DNA from: Bemisia tabaci
Lineage: Eukaryota; Arthropoda; Insecta; Hemiptera; Aleyrodidae
Assembly: GCF_918797505.1 (NCBI RefSeq)
Contig: NC_092799.1
Span: 25,668,382-25,732,381 of the forward strand
Length of the DNA: 64,000 nucleotides
Direction of reading: 5' to 3'
The notes beneath the pieces are model-generated. The model did not search any database. It saw nothing but the letters and a program-made list of their open reading frames with translations, and was not told where the DNA came from. The translations under genes were made by a program, and so were the position numbers. Below, piece by piece: positions 21,486 through 33,962 of the stretch. The stretch's first letter is position 1. Every line of letters starts with the position of its first letter.

Positions 21486-23508
21486 CATTATTTACACGCA
21501 TGTGAATGTGAATTACAAATTATAAGTGTCGCTGAACTTGAAATAACTTGCTTTGTTATTAGGAACCTACTAATTCCTGATCGGTCATCGTTATCTCAGT
21601 TTTTTACCCATAGAGCGGTTGTTGAGGTTTTGTCAGACCGCGGATGCACGAGATTCAATGGCCAATTTTTACCGTGCGTGTTCGTCATTCCATACAACAT
21701 TGATCTTGGTTATTGGTAGTAATTTGTTTACAAGAGATAACTTGACTTCCCATTGTTTTTGTCATGTAGCGTCAGTGTGTCGAGCGAATGTTTGTTTTTC
21801 GATTCACGTCTTGCCGCTTGATTTTTTTCTTAAAATATGAAAGAAGAGATGTTTGAACTTTGCGAAAGTTGTTTTGTCTTCAATTTATGGTGCCGGATGG
21901 AACAATGGACTGCATCAAGTTATGCACGATTTTCTCCTCACCTTAAAAGGAAGCTTTCAGTCAGAGAAGTTTTCACGGCAAATGAAAATAGCGTGCTGGC
22001 CTTAACATCGACAAACATACCGAGATTAAAATCGAAGTTGACTGTACACAGTCTGTGCATTATCTTCATTATTTCTTTAAAATTTTTTTTACACCAACTT
22101 TAGCAGCTCGAAATTCTGCAAAAAGCCAAGTAGTGAAGGTGAAAAATCTTTATTTTTTTGGCACGATATTTTTCAATAAAGTATTATAACAATATTTAAA
22201 AGTTACTATCAAAGTCCGTATTTGAATACTGCTGTTTCTGAAATACATACATAGACACAATCATAATTAAAACATTCATCAAAGTAAACGATTCTAAAAC
22301 ACATCAAAGTATACTGTCTTTAGAAAAGCACCGTTTCACAAATAATTGGGAGCTTATCATTATTTTTACGCAATAACTTAATCACCGATCGTAGAGACTG
22401 AATAGTATCGAAATAAGTGAAGTTGAAGACAATTAACTGCAAGGAAAGATTTGTCGACAGCGCAAAACACTAATTTTCAATCAGGCAACTGTTGCCGCAC
22501 GGAGAATGTTTTCTGACCGGTGAAAACTGAAGGCAAAATGTCAATGCGTTCTAACCCTTTATCGGTGGCAATTTTGCAGGTTAGCAACACTGTTTTTAAA
22601 TCCATAAAACATATCGAAACCAGCTGAGGTATGCTACCTCACCAAGAATCGATTGTTTTACGTACATTCAAATGGAGGAAAAACCGTGTTGCTAAATTTC
22701 AATAATCGCAACTGCCCTTCATCCTTCCCGTCAAATTCGAGTCAGAAGGTGCCATTGGTCTTCAAGTGCACTCTATTATCTAAACTCGAAACTAAAATAT
22801 GTATAACAATATGGACCCTTTTCCAAAGAGAAAGACATTTCTAGACCTCTCCAAATTTCGATAGTGTTCGTCAGTCCATCCATCATTGAAACAATCGGTT
22901 GGCCTGATACCGGCTCGGCGGAGAGTGACTATCGAGAAGTATTGGGGGGGGGGGGGGCAGGGGAAAAAAACAATACCGCGTATTAAATTTTTATCCTGCA
23001 AGCACTACGGATCGGGGAGGAAACACCCCCTAGTCAACGGGGTACAGGGGACGGGGGTGGCATTGTTTTACAGGCGTCCGTTGAGTGCAGCGATAAGGGT
23101 AAAAGCATGACGAGACGGTTAGCGAGCTCGAACCGAGGGACCATGGATTATGGAGAGGTCATTAGCGACTACCTATTCCGAGGAAAGTGATGAAGAAAGG
23201 ATGATTGATGGTGGAACCGCGAAATCAACCGCGTCGCCTCACCGTCGTGTCACCGTTCACCGCTGCCACCGGCGCGGCTGTGCCATCGCGGGACTCTTGA
23301 CTCTTCCACCCTTTTAACACCCCCTTCCCCTCTCGTGCAGCAGTAAACCCCCCTCGCGAGGTCGGCACGAAAAATGATAATTTTTTTTCGAATCAACGTG
23401 ATCGTCCGCCTGAAACGATGAAACCCTAAAATTGACTCATTGATACTAGAGCCTAATAGAGAGCTCCGCAAATACCTTGGGTCTAAAAGTGCCCCAACAT
23501 GCATAGTT
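21486..23508. other. Non-genic sequence
   Basis: 21486-22850 is AT-rich with no domain. 22870-23430 is GC-richer, contains a run of G at about 22945, and shows no domain in any frame. CACCAAGAATCGATTGTTTT with CAAATGGAGGAAAAACCGTG (22640-22690) is shared with 24821-24938. Confidence 0.45.
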
Positions 23509-23771
23509 CAGGGTTGCCACAGTCAGGGAATACCGGGAAATGTCATGGAAAATGATAAAAGAGTCAGGGAAAAATTGTTAATTCACCTTAATCTGCCTTT
23601 GAGAATGGGTTTGACATTTGGAACAACAAATTTTGCGTGCAAACTATTTCAAATTATGTCTTTTAACCATTCGACGTATCTTCAACTGTCAGGGAATGTT
23701 ATTCAAATGTTTCACGGAAATCAGGGAAATGCCGAGTAATGTCATCTTCCAAATGTTGTGGCAATCTTGAT
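23509..23771. repeat. Family H element, uninterrupted copy
   Basis: Begins CAGGGTTGCCACAGTCAGGG and ends near TGTGGCAATCTTG. It provides the empty site for the family B insertion at 11217-11427. Confidence 0.8.
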
Positions 23772-24150
23772 TGTTACACTGGATTTATGATGATTTGAAG
23801 CTTGCAGCTCAAAAAACACGATTATTAAAGAAAACTCTCTGAAATACTGAACTGCCATATTTGGAGCACAAAGTAATCGGAACATTATACGAATCTACGC
23901 CTTCTTATGCCAGAAAAATGAATTACACTTTAGTATACTAGAGTAATTTCCGTCTAAATCTTAAAATCCGATTTTTTGACCCAACCCAAAAAAAGTAATT
24001 GAAAGCACTGAAAATGTTGCATCCTTGAACTAGGGACTCTTTTTTCGTGGATGATCACGAATTCAGAGTTCAAAGCCGAGATTATACGACAGATTTATGG
24101 AAATTAGGTGACCCTTGATATACTCAAGCTCATTCGAGTCAATCTTCCAT

Positions 24151-24210
24151 ATGTTCTAGTGGAAAATCCCTGCAATTAACATGTTCTTGTGGAAAATCCC
24201 TGTAATTAAC
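24151..24210. repeat. 30-bp tandem duplication
   Basis: TGTTCTAGTGGAAAATCCCT then GCAATTAACA is followed at once by TGTTCTTGTGGAAAATCCCT then GTAATTAACT. This is a local duplication with few changes. Confidence 0.85.
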
Positions 24211-24820
24211 TGAAAATTTCAAGCGACTGTAAAGCTTTTATCGCACTATTCAGGGAAGCATCAAAGTTGTCATGAGGGTTAAAATCTCAATTGTCCGAAA
24301 GTTCGCTCTAAAGGGTCCCAAGTAATGAGGCACCTTTGGCGTTATCGATCGACTCTGATCGATAAACATCCATTGTTTAGTACAGCTATTTATCGATCAA
24401 AGTCATATATCAACGACAAAATAATGTCATCGATCCGTAGTTGACATTCTTAAGAGGGCGCAAGGGTAAATAATCCGTGAAGTGACAACTCTGTTTGGCG
24501 TTTTTGAGAAGGGGCATCCTCCACATTCATCGCGACCCTTGCCCAAACTTGGAGTCAGTGAATGAAAGAGAAACCAGCTCACAATCGAATCCTTTCCTAT
24601 TATTGTGGTCTCGAGCCTTTCCTTAGAGCTGCCGAGCGCCGGCAAAATAATTTCATTAACCCGCTCGCGCTCCTTTTATCTCACTGTCTTACGCTCATTA
24701 TTAATCGTGACTCGCCTACGCGTGACGTCTTGCGCCTCTTTTGAGAGAACTCAAAAATATTACCGGGAAAAATGTTTCGGTGTGACGCTTGGTGCACTCA
24801 GCAGTGGCGGTTCTTGAATG

Positions 24821-24938
24821 TTGGAAAAAACTGTTTTTCCTCCATTTGAATCTATGATGAACAATCGATTCTTGGTGAGGCAGCTTGCTTCGTCTAATAC
24901 CGATATTTTTAAATGGAGGGAAAACGGTGTTGTCAACG
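24821..24938. repeat. Short inverted repeat
   Basis: AACTGTTTTTCCTCCATTTG on the left and TAAATGGAGGGAAAACGGTG on the right form a stem of about 20 bp. A related single arm is at 22665-22690. Confidence 0.55.
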
Positions 24939-25048
24939 ATTAAAATCATCGCTGGCACCCGGTGAAGATTTTCATTGATACCTCTTAGACCTACCACGGC
25001 GCAAAGTGGATTGAGTCAATTAGAAAGACATGCTATGTTTGACTGAAA

Positions 25049-25268
25049 TGACAAATTTTGATGTTTATTTCGTCACAATTTAAATTTCAAGGAGTGCTTC
25101 TTGAAAAACAAGGAGTGCTTCTTGAAAACAAATTTCACGAGAAAACCAATGAATCCACTTTTAGAACATCAACGTCTCGTATTAACGGAGTAATGGAGTT
25201 ATATAAGTGTTTAAAGTTTCCGAATTTTGTCCGACCTCTCTTATTTTCTCGATCTACTGTGCGGCGTA
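25049..25268. repeat. Family V element, partial
   Basis: It contains AAATTTTGATGTTTATTTCG, AGGAGTGCTTCTTGAAAA (duplicated in tandem) and AATTTTGTCCGACCTCTCTT. The inverted right end reads CTCGATCTACTGTGCGGCG. The left end was not found. Confidence 0.65.
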
Positions 25269-25760
25269 GTGAGAGCCCTTATTTGCGGCTCAGAAAGGGT
25301 GACAAAATATTGAATAGTCATTGGGAACTTGAGAAAATCAAGGAAATTTGCCTCACCCTGAAAAGTCAGTGAATTTCTTCGAGGAACCTTAAAATTCTAT
25401 CCTCAAGTCAGAAAATGTAATTTATTTAGCGTGAAAGGCAGTTGGGCTGATTCCGATCAAATTTGTTTGATTTTTTTTTCCAACTTATTACTAATTACAT
25501 GCTATCGGAAAAAATTAAATTCTTCCAATTTTTAAATGGAAAGGACATCTGAGCTTCGTGTAGTTGAACTTTTTTTACTTTCTTTCAAAAATTATTTCTT
25601 CAATCGGTGCAAATCTTGATACACCCCTATTTAATTTATTTCATTTGGAAGTCGACGGGTGTCGCCCTCTACGCAATTCCTCTGTCTACAAATCTGTTCA
25701 AATTCAGAAATCTCAGCTAACACGCTTTCACGAATAGTATAGACGCTATCAGTGGCGACG

Positions 25761-27881
25761 CACTATGGTCCACAGACTGGATTTAACGGAACTTTATTCG
25801 AAAATGCACTGCACCGTTATAAAAGGTGTTGGATCTTATGTTTTTTGGGTCGCTGATTTCATTTTACATCTTAGTTTAACAAAATATTAACATCCTGACC
25901 GAGAAACTTAACCTTAAATGTGATTTCTGGCGCTTTTAAGACTGAAGATTTTTTCCACCCTATTTAGACATGTATAAAAATAATAACAAAAGTGTCTCTC
26001 TGTCGAGATCAGACTATTCTCATTTATTTTTAGGCGGTAAATCCGAATATGACCTCCGTTTTGGTCCATCACCCTTAAAATTTCCGGTAAAGCCGATTTT
26101 ACCCGGAAAAAATGGACATTTTTGGTGTTTTTGCGACTGTTGACCTCTGCAACATGTAGGTAAAATTTTTTTCAGGTACTAAATAGTACTAGTTCGATGT
26201 ATTTTGATCTACTGAGTCCGAAAATGACCTTTGTTTTTTCTTATCACCTCTCTTTTTTCCGAAAAAGCGACTTTTTCCCGGGAAAATGAGCAATTTTGAC
26301 GTATTTTTGTCATAATTGCAATTCATGTTGATAAATTATACTGGACCCGTGGTAAAGCGATTCTGTCATGTATATTAAGCTGCTAAATCCGAATATGACA
26401 TAGGTTTTGGTTTATCACCCTCCAGTTCTCCGATGATGCCGATTTTTCCGCGCCTTTTGAGTAAAACCTTTCCCGGACTCTTGTGCTAAAAATACGGTTT
26501 AAATTGATTTCGATGTTTGATATATCGATTCTTATGTATTTTGACTTGCTAAACCCAAATATGACCTTAGATTTTTCCTATCACCCCTCATTATCCCGGA
26601 AAATTCAATTTTCCTCGGAGAACGAGCTTTTTCGGTATTTTTGCGCCAATTTTCCTATTCTATGGAGCTGTAGCGATTTTCCAAGTTCCTCTTTAGGTCT
26701 TCTATGACGTCTTAAGAAACATTTAACCGGAGTTCGACCTCAAATTGCCTCTTACAGACCCCCGTTTTCCTCAGAATACGGAAAATCGTCGGAAAAATAC
26801 CAAAAAAGCTCGTTTTCCGAGGAAAATTAAATTTTCCGGGATAATGAGGGGTGATAGGAAAAATCTAAGGTCATATTCGGGTTTAGCAAGTCAAAATACA
26901 TAAGAATCGATATATCAAACATCGAAATCAATTTAAACCGTATTTTTAGCACACTTAGAGTCCGGGAAAGGTTTTACCCAAAAGGCGCGGAAAAATCGGC
27001 ATTATCGGAGAACTGGAGGGTGATTAACCAAAACCTATTTCATATTCGGATTTAGCAGCTTAATATACATGACAGAATCTCTTTATCACGGGTCCAGTAT
27101 AATTTATCAACATGAATTGCAATTATGACAAAAATACGTCAAAATTGCTCATTTTCCCGGGAAAAAGTTGCTTTTTCGGAAAAGTGAGAGGTGATAAGAA
27201 AATACAAAGGTCATTTTCGGACTCAGTAGTTCAAAATACATCGGAATACTTTTATTTTGTACCTAGAAAAAATTTAACAGTCGCAAAAACGCCAAAAATG
27301 CATGGAATATTCCACATTTTGATGTACGGAGGTGCACTCCGAAAAAAATTAATTTCGACCGTTAGTTGCAAAAAGGCGCAATTTAAATTGGCATCATTTT
27401 AAAGTCAAGGATATGTTGAACAAGATTTTTCAATCCGCAAAGCATTAACTAGAATTAAAAAAAAGTTAGAGCTTCCTAAAAATTACGAATTTCACTGATT
27501 TCTAGCATTTTTTGGCGTATGTTTGGAGCGTTCAAAAGCATACAAATTTCGGTTCAAAATTAATGAAACGGGGTGAAAAGGAAGTCACTTGCTATCAGGT
27601 GGATCCACGTTGCCCAAAAATTTACATAGATGAGGCGTAACTCGGTAAAATAAACACCCTGTAACGCACCACCGAATGCAGCTCACAATCAGCTAATGAA
27701 GACCTACCGCGCGCTCTGTTGTTAGGGTCCGTCACAATCTTATAAATCATTATTAGTCGATGAAAACTTAGGTGACGATCCATGAGAGTATGTATGATAA
27801 AACTGTAGTGCCAAACTTTAATTTTTTCCACCCTCAAAATTTGACTAAAGTTCCGTTAAATAGGGTCTGTGGACCATAGTG
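25761..27881. mobile_element. Family N foldback element, 2.1 kb, with about 520-bp internal arms
   Basis: The ends are CACTATGGTCCACAGAC and its inverse GTCTGTGGACCATAGTG; the terminal similarity extends about 40 bp to TTTAACGGAACTTTA. CGACG flanks both sides (25756-25760 and 27882-27886), a 5-bp target duplication. Inside, 26115-26640 and about 26785-27320 are long inverted arms around a spacer of about 145 bp. The left arm is itself built of diverged units (AATATGACCTCCGTTTTGGT, AAAATGACCTTTGTTTTTTC, AATATGACATAGGTTTTGGT, AATATGACCTTAGATTTTTC), each followed by a TATCACC-like word. No protein is encoded. The element could fold into a very long hairpin RNA or DNA structure. Confidence 0.85.
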
Positions 27882-28006
27882 CGACGTCATCATGAGGATT
27901 CTCCATTATATCAAATTGGATCCAAATAATAACATTGACATAACCTCTTTCAATGCTACCAATACGAAAACGTCGATATATATCGCTTTTCTGTGATGCG
28001 ACACTA
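27882..28006. other. Short non-genic stretch with a family W-like fragment
   Basis: TCAAATTGGATCCAAATAAT followed by AACATTGACATAACC resembles the arm text of the inverted repeat at 8331-8716. Confidence 0.4.
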
Positions 28007-28237
28007 CACTGGGGGAAACAAAATAGAGTTCAGACTCTTAAAAATATCGACAAGAAAAAGGACTCTTCATTCGATCAGATTTAAACTTAAATCAAAAGGA
28101 AATCCGCTCAAATTAAGAGGCTTGCTTCTTGATTTAAGCTTAAATCCGATTGAATCAAGAGTATTTTTTCTCGTCAATGTTTTCAAGAGTCTGGACTTCA
28201 GATTAAATGTGTGTTTTTTCTTCTTTTTTTTCCAGTG
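28007..28237. mobile_element. Family A MITE
   Basis: Starts CACTGGGGGAAACAAAATAG (the ACACATTGGATC block is lost) and ends TTTTTTTTTCCAGTG. TA flanks both sides. The arms and central block match the family. Confidence 0.85.
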
Positions 28238-28671
28238 TAATAGCGTGTATTGGTCGCCTCGAGAAGCGTGAAGTCCAGAAAATCCTGATCTCAAACCAAG
28301 CGAAAAATCCGATATTTACGTCTTAAATGACAACGCAGACGGAAACCGCGGCGGGTAGAGGAAGGAGCCGACCAGGGAGGCGCTGACTAAAATGAAAATG
28401 ACAAGCGCGATGGAAATATATGATCATGCAATGAAATTAGACATAATTGGTGCGGCTCGGTGTGACTCATTTCCAAATCTGTGAGGGCTGAGGGGTGAGC
28501 CAGGCGGCGCTCCAACTTTTAAAAGGAACCAATCGATAATCAATCAAAAGAAGACGCGACACGCGAGCCGTTGAAAGGGTTGATCTTCGTCGATGCCAAG
28601 TGATGCGTTCATCTTGGTGCGCGTTTAATGCCTGCTCAGAAACATGGTGAATTCAGATTCCAAGACTTACT

Positions 28672-29188
28672 CAGAGTGTCTATAAGTCCGGAAATAGCAC
28701 TGATTTTTAAGGGCGGTTCGGAAGTACTCACTGGAAAAAAAACACATTGGATCTAGAGTCCAGGCTCCCAAGAACATCGACAAGAAAAAGTACTCTTGAT
28801 TCAATCAGATTTAAGCTTAAATCAAGTACCAAGCCTCTCAAATTTGAGCGGATTTCCTTTTGATTTAAGCTTAAATCCGATTGAATCAAGAGTATTTTTT
28901 CTTGTCAATGTTTTCAAGAGTCTAGACTCTAGATCCAATGTGTTTTTTTTTCCAGCGTTGACATAGTGCGGAAATTCCGCAATGTGGTCCGGAATTTTTT
29001 CCATTTTTTCATAGTATCTGTCACAATTTAAGCGAGAAATTCAAATTCTTGAAATTTTTCGAATTTCGTCAATCGTAGGTACTGAAAAAGTACTGAATTT
29101 TGAGGAGATACTAAATTTCTTGGGAATGTACTGAAAAAGTACTGTAAAAGAACTGATTTTTTGCAAGCCTTTTTTAGTGGATATCCTG
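28672..29188. mobile_element. Family G element interrupted by a family A MITE
   Basis: Starts CAGAGTGTCTATAAGTCCGG and includes AAGGGCGGTTCGGAAGTACT; after the insertion it resumes AGTGCGGAAATTCCGC and runs to TTTAGTGGATATCCTG. The order matches the complete copy at 36181-36490. Confidence 0.8.
28729..28957. mobile_element. Family A MITE nested in family G
   Basis: CACTGGAAAAAAAACACATT at the left and TTTTTTTTTCCAGCG at the right. The flanks are CT and TT, a 2-bp duplication with one change if read that way. Confidence 0.85.
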
Positions 29189-29914
29189 CTACTCTGCCAT
29201 GCCGAGGAAGAACTTATTGAGAACCTTTCCTCCAGCATTTTCAAATTTTTGAAAAAAGGCTCCATTGTACTTGAAATTTTTGTAGAGGGAAATCATTGAT
29301 ATCCCTCATAAGGATCTTTTGAACCTCATTCTGTTTAATTATTTCTTAACTACTGACTCGTTTAAATTGTCATCATGACACTATGTTCAGAATTTCCCTA
29401 AGCCTCTTTTTATCATTTTGCGAAAGAATTAAGGCACCCTGAAAAAAGGAAGCTCGAGGAATGACTATGAATATTCTCCCGCCTAGCCTTGGCATTTAAG
29501 AACTAGGAATAAAGACACAAATTCCAATGATATTTTTACTGAACTGGCACTTGTGCTCAATTTAATGATCTCACCCTTCATGCATCAACGCCTTCATTGC
29601 ATGACCCCTCACCCCGCGCAACACCCGAACCCCCCGCTTTGATTTTAATAGGGGAGAGATCAATTGGTCAGAGATACCGAGAATCCTGAATAGTTCCAAG
29701 GAAATGAATCATTAAGCTGGAAGTAATTATTGATAAGCGAGTTACTGCCAATCCTGAGTAATCTGGCCTCTGCACAGCTCGAGCGATACATTTTGTTTTC
29801 GAGTTCGCGCACAACTGCTACTGGCACACACTTGAGACTCAAGGAGGATCTCAATTGAAGGATATTTTACTTGCTGCAAAATTTTTATCGCGTTTTCATA
29901 GCCTCCTGAATACC
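29189..29914. other. Non-genic sequence
   Basis: No recognised feature was found. Confidence 0.45.
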
Positions 29915-30460
29915 GAGTTTGGGCTCTTGAAGAATTTGACATGGAAAATTATCTCGATTCGATCGGATTTTTGATCGAATCGAGAGTTTAGTATACCTTA
30001 ATTTAAGCGGATTTCCTTTTGATAAAAGCAAAAATCCTATTAAATCAGGAGTAATCTTTCTTGTCAAATTTTTTTAAGAGTCTTGACTTTAGACCCAATA
30101 GAACTTTTTTTCCAGTGATCGACCGGAGTGGAAGAAATTTGAAATTTCGAAAATCAAGATCTTCGGTGTTCAATTAACCTCCTTTTCCGATTTAATCAAG
30201 AGGTTCTTTTTCTCGTTAAATCTGATACAAGCAAAAATCCAATTAAATCAGGAGTATTTCGCTTGTCAATTTTTTCAAGAGCCTGGACTCTAGATCTAAC
30301 AGGACCATTTCTCCAGTGATCGACCAGAGTCGGAGAAAATTGAAATTCCCAAAATCATGATCTTCTGTTTTAAAATAACTTCCTTTTTCGATTTAATCAG
30401 GAGGATTTTTTTTCGTCAAATTTTTTCAAGAGTCTGGATCCGAGAGATTTTCTCCAGCGT
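29915..30460. repeat. Tandem array of degenerate family A units
   Basis: A diverged family A copy ends TTTTTTTTCCAGTG at 30117. It is followed by two repeats of about 200 bp that both start CCAGTGATCGACC(G/A)GAGT, continue with an AAAATCA(A/T)GATCTTC block and CCGATTTAATCA-like words, and end in family A right-half text (TTTTTCAAGAG(C/T)CTGGA). The last ends TTTTCTCCAGCGTG at about 30460. The array is older than the other family A copies, judging by divergence. Confidence 0.7.
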
Positions 30461-31023
30461 GATTGAACTTTTCTCTTCCTCTTTTTCACTTAAGCGAGGT
30501 CATACACCCACGGATCCAGATTGTTGACTTCTCGGAAACGCTGACTCGTCCCGAGTCGGAATTTTTGAAAGTCCGAAAGTGACCCAAATCCCACTCGCCG
30601 TTTGTCTCCTCGGTTTTGCTGATGCGTGAAATAAAATACGCTCGTCGGCGCGCTAGGAACTCGGCGCACTCACGCTTGCGTTTACGCAATGCGGTTTTGT
30701 AATTCAAAGTGAAGGAGCCTCTCGGAGGCCGAGGACTTAAAGGATCGGGTCTATTTTTACACCCGCGGTAAAAACGCACTTTTCCCAGGATGAGTTTTTT
30801 CTTCTTCTCCGTTTTCAAAATCCGCCTAAGCTCTCGAGATCAACTTGGTCCGAGTCTCGCCAGTGTTGTCCGATAGGGAAATATAATACGGGCATCAGCT
30901 CCGGCCGTCCCCTGAAAAAACATCGTTTGAACGATTAGATGTTGTCAAATTTCTTTCGATTATATACAAACTCACTGGAGACTTTGTGAATTTCCCCTTA
31001 AAATTTTCGACGATTTTTTCCCA
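30461..31023. other. Non-genic sequence
   Basis: The minus-strand frame at 30486-30818 is lysine/arginine-rich with no domain; no other signal was seen. Confidence 0.4.
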
Positions 31024-31241
31024 CACTGGAAAAAAATACACTTTGCATCTAGATTCCAGACTCTTGAAAACATTGACAAGAAAATATACTCTTGATTTAA
31101 TCGGATTTATGCTTGAATAAAAACGAAATCCGCTTGAATTAAGACGTTTTAAGCTAGATCCTGATTGAATCAAGAGTATTTTCTCTTGTCGATGTTTTTA
31201 AGAGTCTGGACTTTAGATCCAATGTGTTTTCTGTTCCAGTG
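31024..31241. mobile_element. Family A MITE
   Basis: Left end CACTGGAAAAAAATACACTT, right end GTGTTTTCTGTTCCAGTG. The flanks CA and AA do not give a clear 2-bp duplication. Confidence 0.85.
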
Positions 31242-32831
31242 AACCTCCGAAGAGGGAGCACTCCTGGTGTAAGTGCCACTGACGGGCAACAGGTCAAAGT
31301 CAGCAGACCTTCGCTTGACATTAACTACTTGATGTAAATAAGAACACGGGGAAAAACGAAAAATTGAAAAAGCGATAAAAAAAACTGAACAATTGCATAA
31401 AGAAATTAATCGATTTTAAGGATTGGCCCGAAACATGTTTCATCGTTATCATTATTATGTTCTTTAAAACGAAGTTCATTTGGAACTGTCTTACAACTGC
31501 TGTAAGGCATTTTTCTACTTACATCAATTGAATTAACAAAGGGAGAGTAAGAGGCAATGAAAGACGATGGGGCCGAGATTACTTAGAAGACGACGAATTT
31601 TGAAATTCTCTGTTCTTTGATGCAAGAAAATTAAGTGTTTAACAGTTAAATAATGTTGCTTTGTCATTTCTCCTCTCCTTTTACTCTTCATTCAAAATTT
31701 TATTCATATCCTACTGATCATAACCGTATTAGATCTTTAGTGTCTCTCGTTCTTTTAATCTTTGAACAGTACCTAATTGTGTCTATTAAATCGACTGCTT
31801 CCTCATAATATTATTTAACCTGACTCTCCACTCTGCTGTCATATCTCATCATTGTTTCCGCAACAATCGAATTTCATTCAAAATGTAATTCAGCGTCTTT
31901 ACAATCTCCACGTACAATGTTTGTAACTTTCCTTGGAAAAGAGCATTTTATCGAGCGAAATTTGGCAGCATTCGAATGCTCTTACGGCGTTCTTTCCTAG
32001 CGCGGAAGATCGGCTCCTGGGCCCAGTTTCTCGGGTCGCGGCCGGTCTTATAAGCCTCTTCCGAAGATTAGTTTATCATTCGCCTAATGAAGTCGGAATT
32101 TTAATAGCCCCACAATCTCACGTCAATAATTATCTATAAGTAATCGATTTATACTGCTTTTGTCGTCTGGAGTCCCTGATCCTGGCTGGTGGTCGCAGTT
32201 GCCTTGCCGCTACAGCTGACGCAATACATTGTTCCTCCCCCCCCCCCCACTTTTTTAAAATGTTTTTTCTGATTGACTCCTACACTTTTTTCCTTTAGTT
32301 TAGGAGTTAGATCAAAACCACACGTGAAGCGCCACTCACGAAGTGATCCAAAATAATATATTAAGAGCTTGAAACGTTGTGATGAAATGTCATGGAAATA
32401 GAGGTTCTGAACTAAAAGCGCACCATACGATCTCAGATTAACAACTTAATCAGTCAAAAACACGGAATAAAATAGCATCTTGATTTGGGGAAAAGCTGCA
32501 AAAGGGGGACAAAACAAAAGAAAAATGCGGAACGCTCGCTCCGGTTGATAGGAATTGTATCTAATATCGCGTTGTTGTGCCAACGTTCTGACTATTAATT
32601 AATTGCCCTTTCGTTATCGTAAGAAAGTCAGTGAATTTTATTAGGAGAAGTCAGGGAATGATGATTTGAAATTTCAATAGCCACCCTGTTTTCGCAACCC
32701 GGGGCCACCACTCCACCAGCAATGAGCCTGGCTGGATTTCACGGATGAATCTATCCCAAATATGGTAGGCCCCCTCCGCCATCTGATTGTTGAGCCGGTA
32801 CGTCACTTGAACACATCGCCACCAGTATATG
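31242..32831. other. Non-genic; family H fragment at 32629-32692
   Basis: The stretch is mostly featureless, with a C-run at about 32239. GTCAGTGAATTTTATTAGGA ... CAATAGCCACCCTG at 32629-32692 is a family H right end. Confidence 0.5.
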
Positions 32832-33295
32832 CTACCGTGCTAAGGAAAAACGCCGTATGCACATTCGAGAGTTGTCAAATTTCTCCGGATAAAACGTGTA
32901 TTTTTGAGAGAAGTTATGTATACAGGGTTATTCAAAAGTCACGCACCACTGGCCATGAGGGAGGTGGCCATTTGAAATTTTTGAGTTGCCCCCCGCTCCC
33001 CCTCCTCCCGAGGGGATAAAAAACTAGAGAGTACCTAAAGAATTCTCCCCCTCGATAAGAGGAAAAATGTCTGAAACCGCAAGTCGATGTCATAATTAGA
33101 ACTAAAAGTATGGCCAGTGGTGCGTGACTTTTGAATAACCCTGTACATTTTCGTGAAATTTTCGGATGTGTAAGATCAAATTGCGAACAAAAATATCTGA
33201 AAAATTCGACGCTAAATATTCCCAATTTTCCCAGCAAATTCTGGAAATCTGGCAACGTCCGAAGGCTCATACGGTCTTTTTCCTTAGCATGGCAG
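32832..33295. mobile_element. Family J MITE interrupted by a family K palindrome
   Basis: The left part CTACCGTGCTAAGGAAAAAC and the right part TTTTTCCTTAGCATGGCAG are the family J ends. Between AAGTTATG and ACATTTTCGTGAAATTTTC lies a separate palindrome (32923-33143) that is absent from the family J copy at 41058. Confidence 0.8.
32923..33143. mobile_element. Family K MITE, 221 bp, TA duplication
   Basis: The ends are CAGGGTTATTCAAAAGTCAC and its inverse, extended by GCACCACTGGCCAT. TA lies immediately outside both ends (32921-32922 and 33144-33145). The TA target suggests Tc1/mariner- or PIF-like mobilisation, which is inference. Confidence 0.85.
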
Positions 33296-33633
33296 TATAC
33301 TGGAACTCCAGAGCAGGTAAAAAACTTCGCGTCCCACGATTTTGTAGTAAGTACATCCTCAGCCGAAGTCCGAAAGCGTCACTCATGACGTAAGCGGCTT
33401 TTACGGTCGTTTAATTGGTGACCATCGGCGCGGTATAGAGCGCCAGGAGGAAACATACAGGGGGAGAGGGTGACATAGGTCAAGTTTCATGCAAAGCGGG
33501 CCCAACGGGAGCCGCGACCAGCGTAGCGGCGGAAGCGGCCCAGCGGTGCGCAGTTTGTGCGTAAAAAATGGCCACTAAAAAACGGTCGTAAAGCCTCGAG
33601 ACGAACCTCCTGCGCAGTGGAAAGGCCGTCGCA

Positions 33634-33922
33634 CAGCGAGTCGAGCCAATCGGAGAGGACCGGACTTAAAGTTTTGACCCAAACTGGAAATTTTGATGTT
33701 TATTTCGTCACATTTCAAAGGACAACGGACCGTTCTTATGGGAAAAGTGGACCCGGTTAAATCGGCCGGTTTTTTTATATGTTGTAGGTCTTAACCTACT
33801 GATCAAAAGTGTCAATGGGCGTTTTTCCCTTTCTCGAAGTGTTATCCCCACCCCCATAGAGGGAAGCTGGAGGAAAGAGGTGCTTAGAGGAGAAAATGTC
33901 ACGAGGGCGCCAACACTGGGGG

Positions 33923-33962
<40 letters not shown>

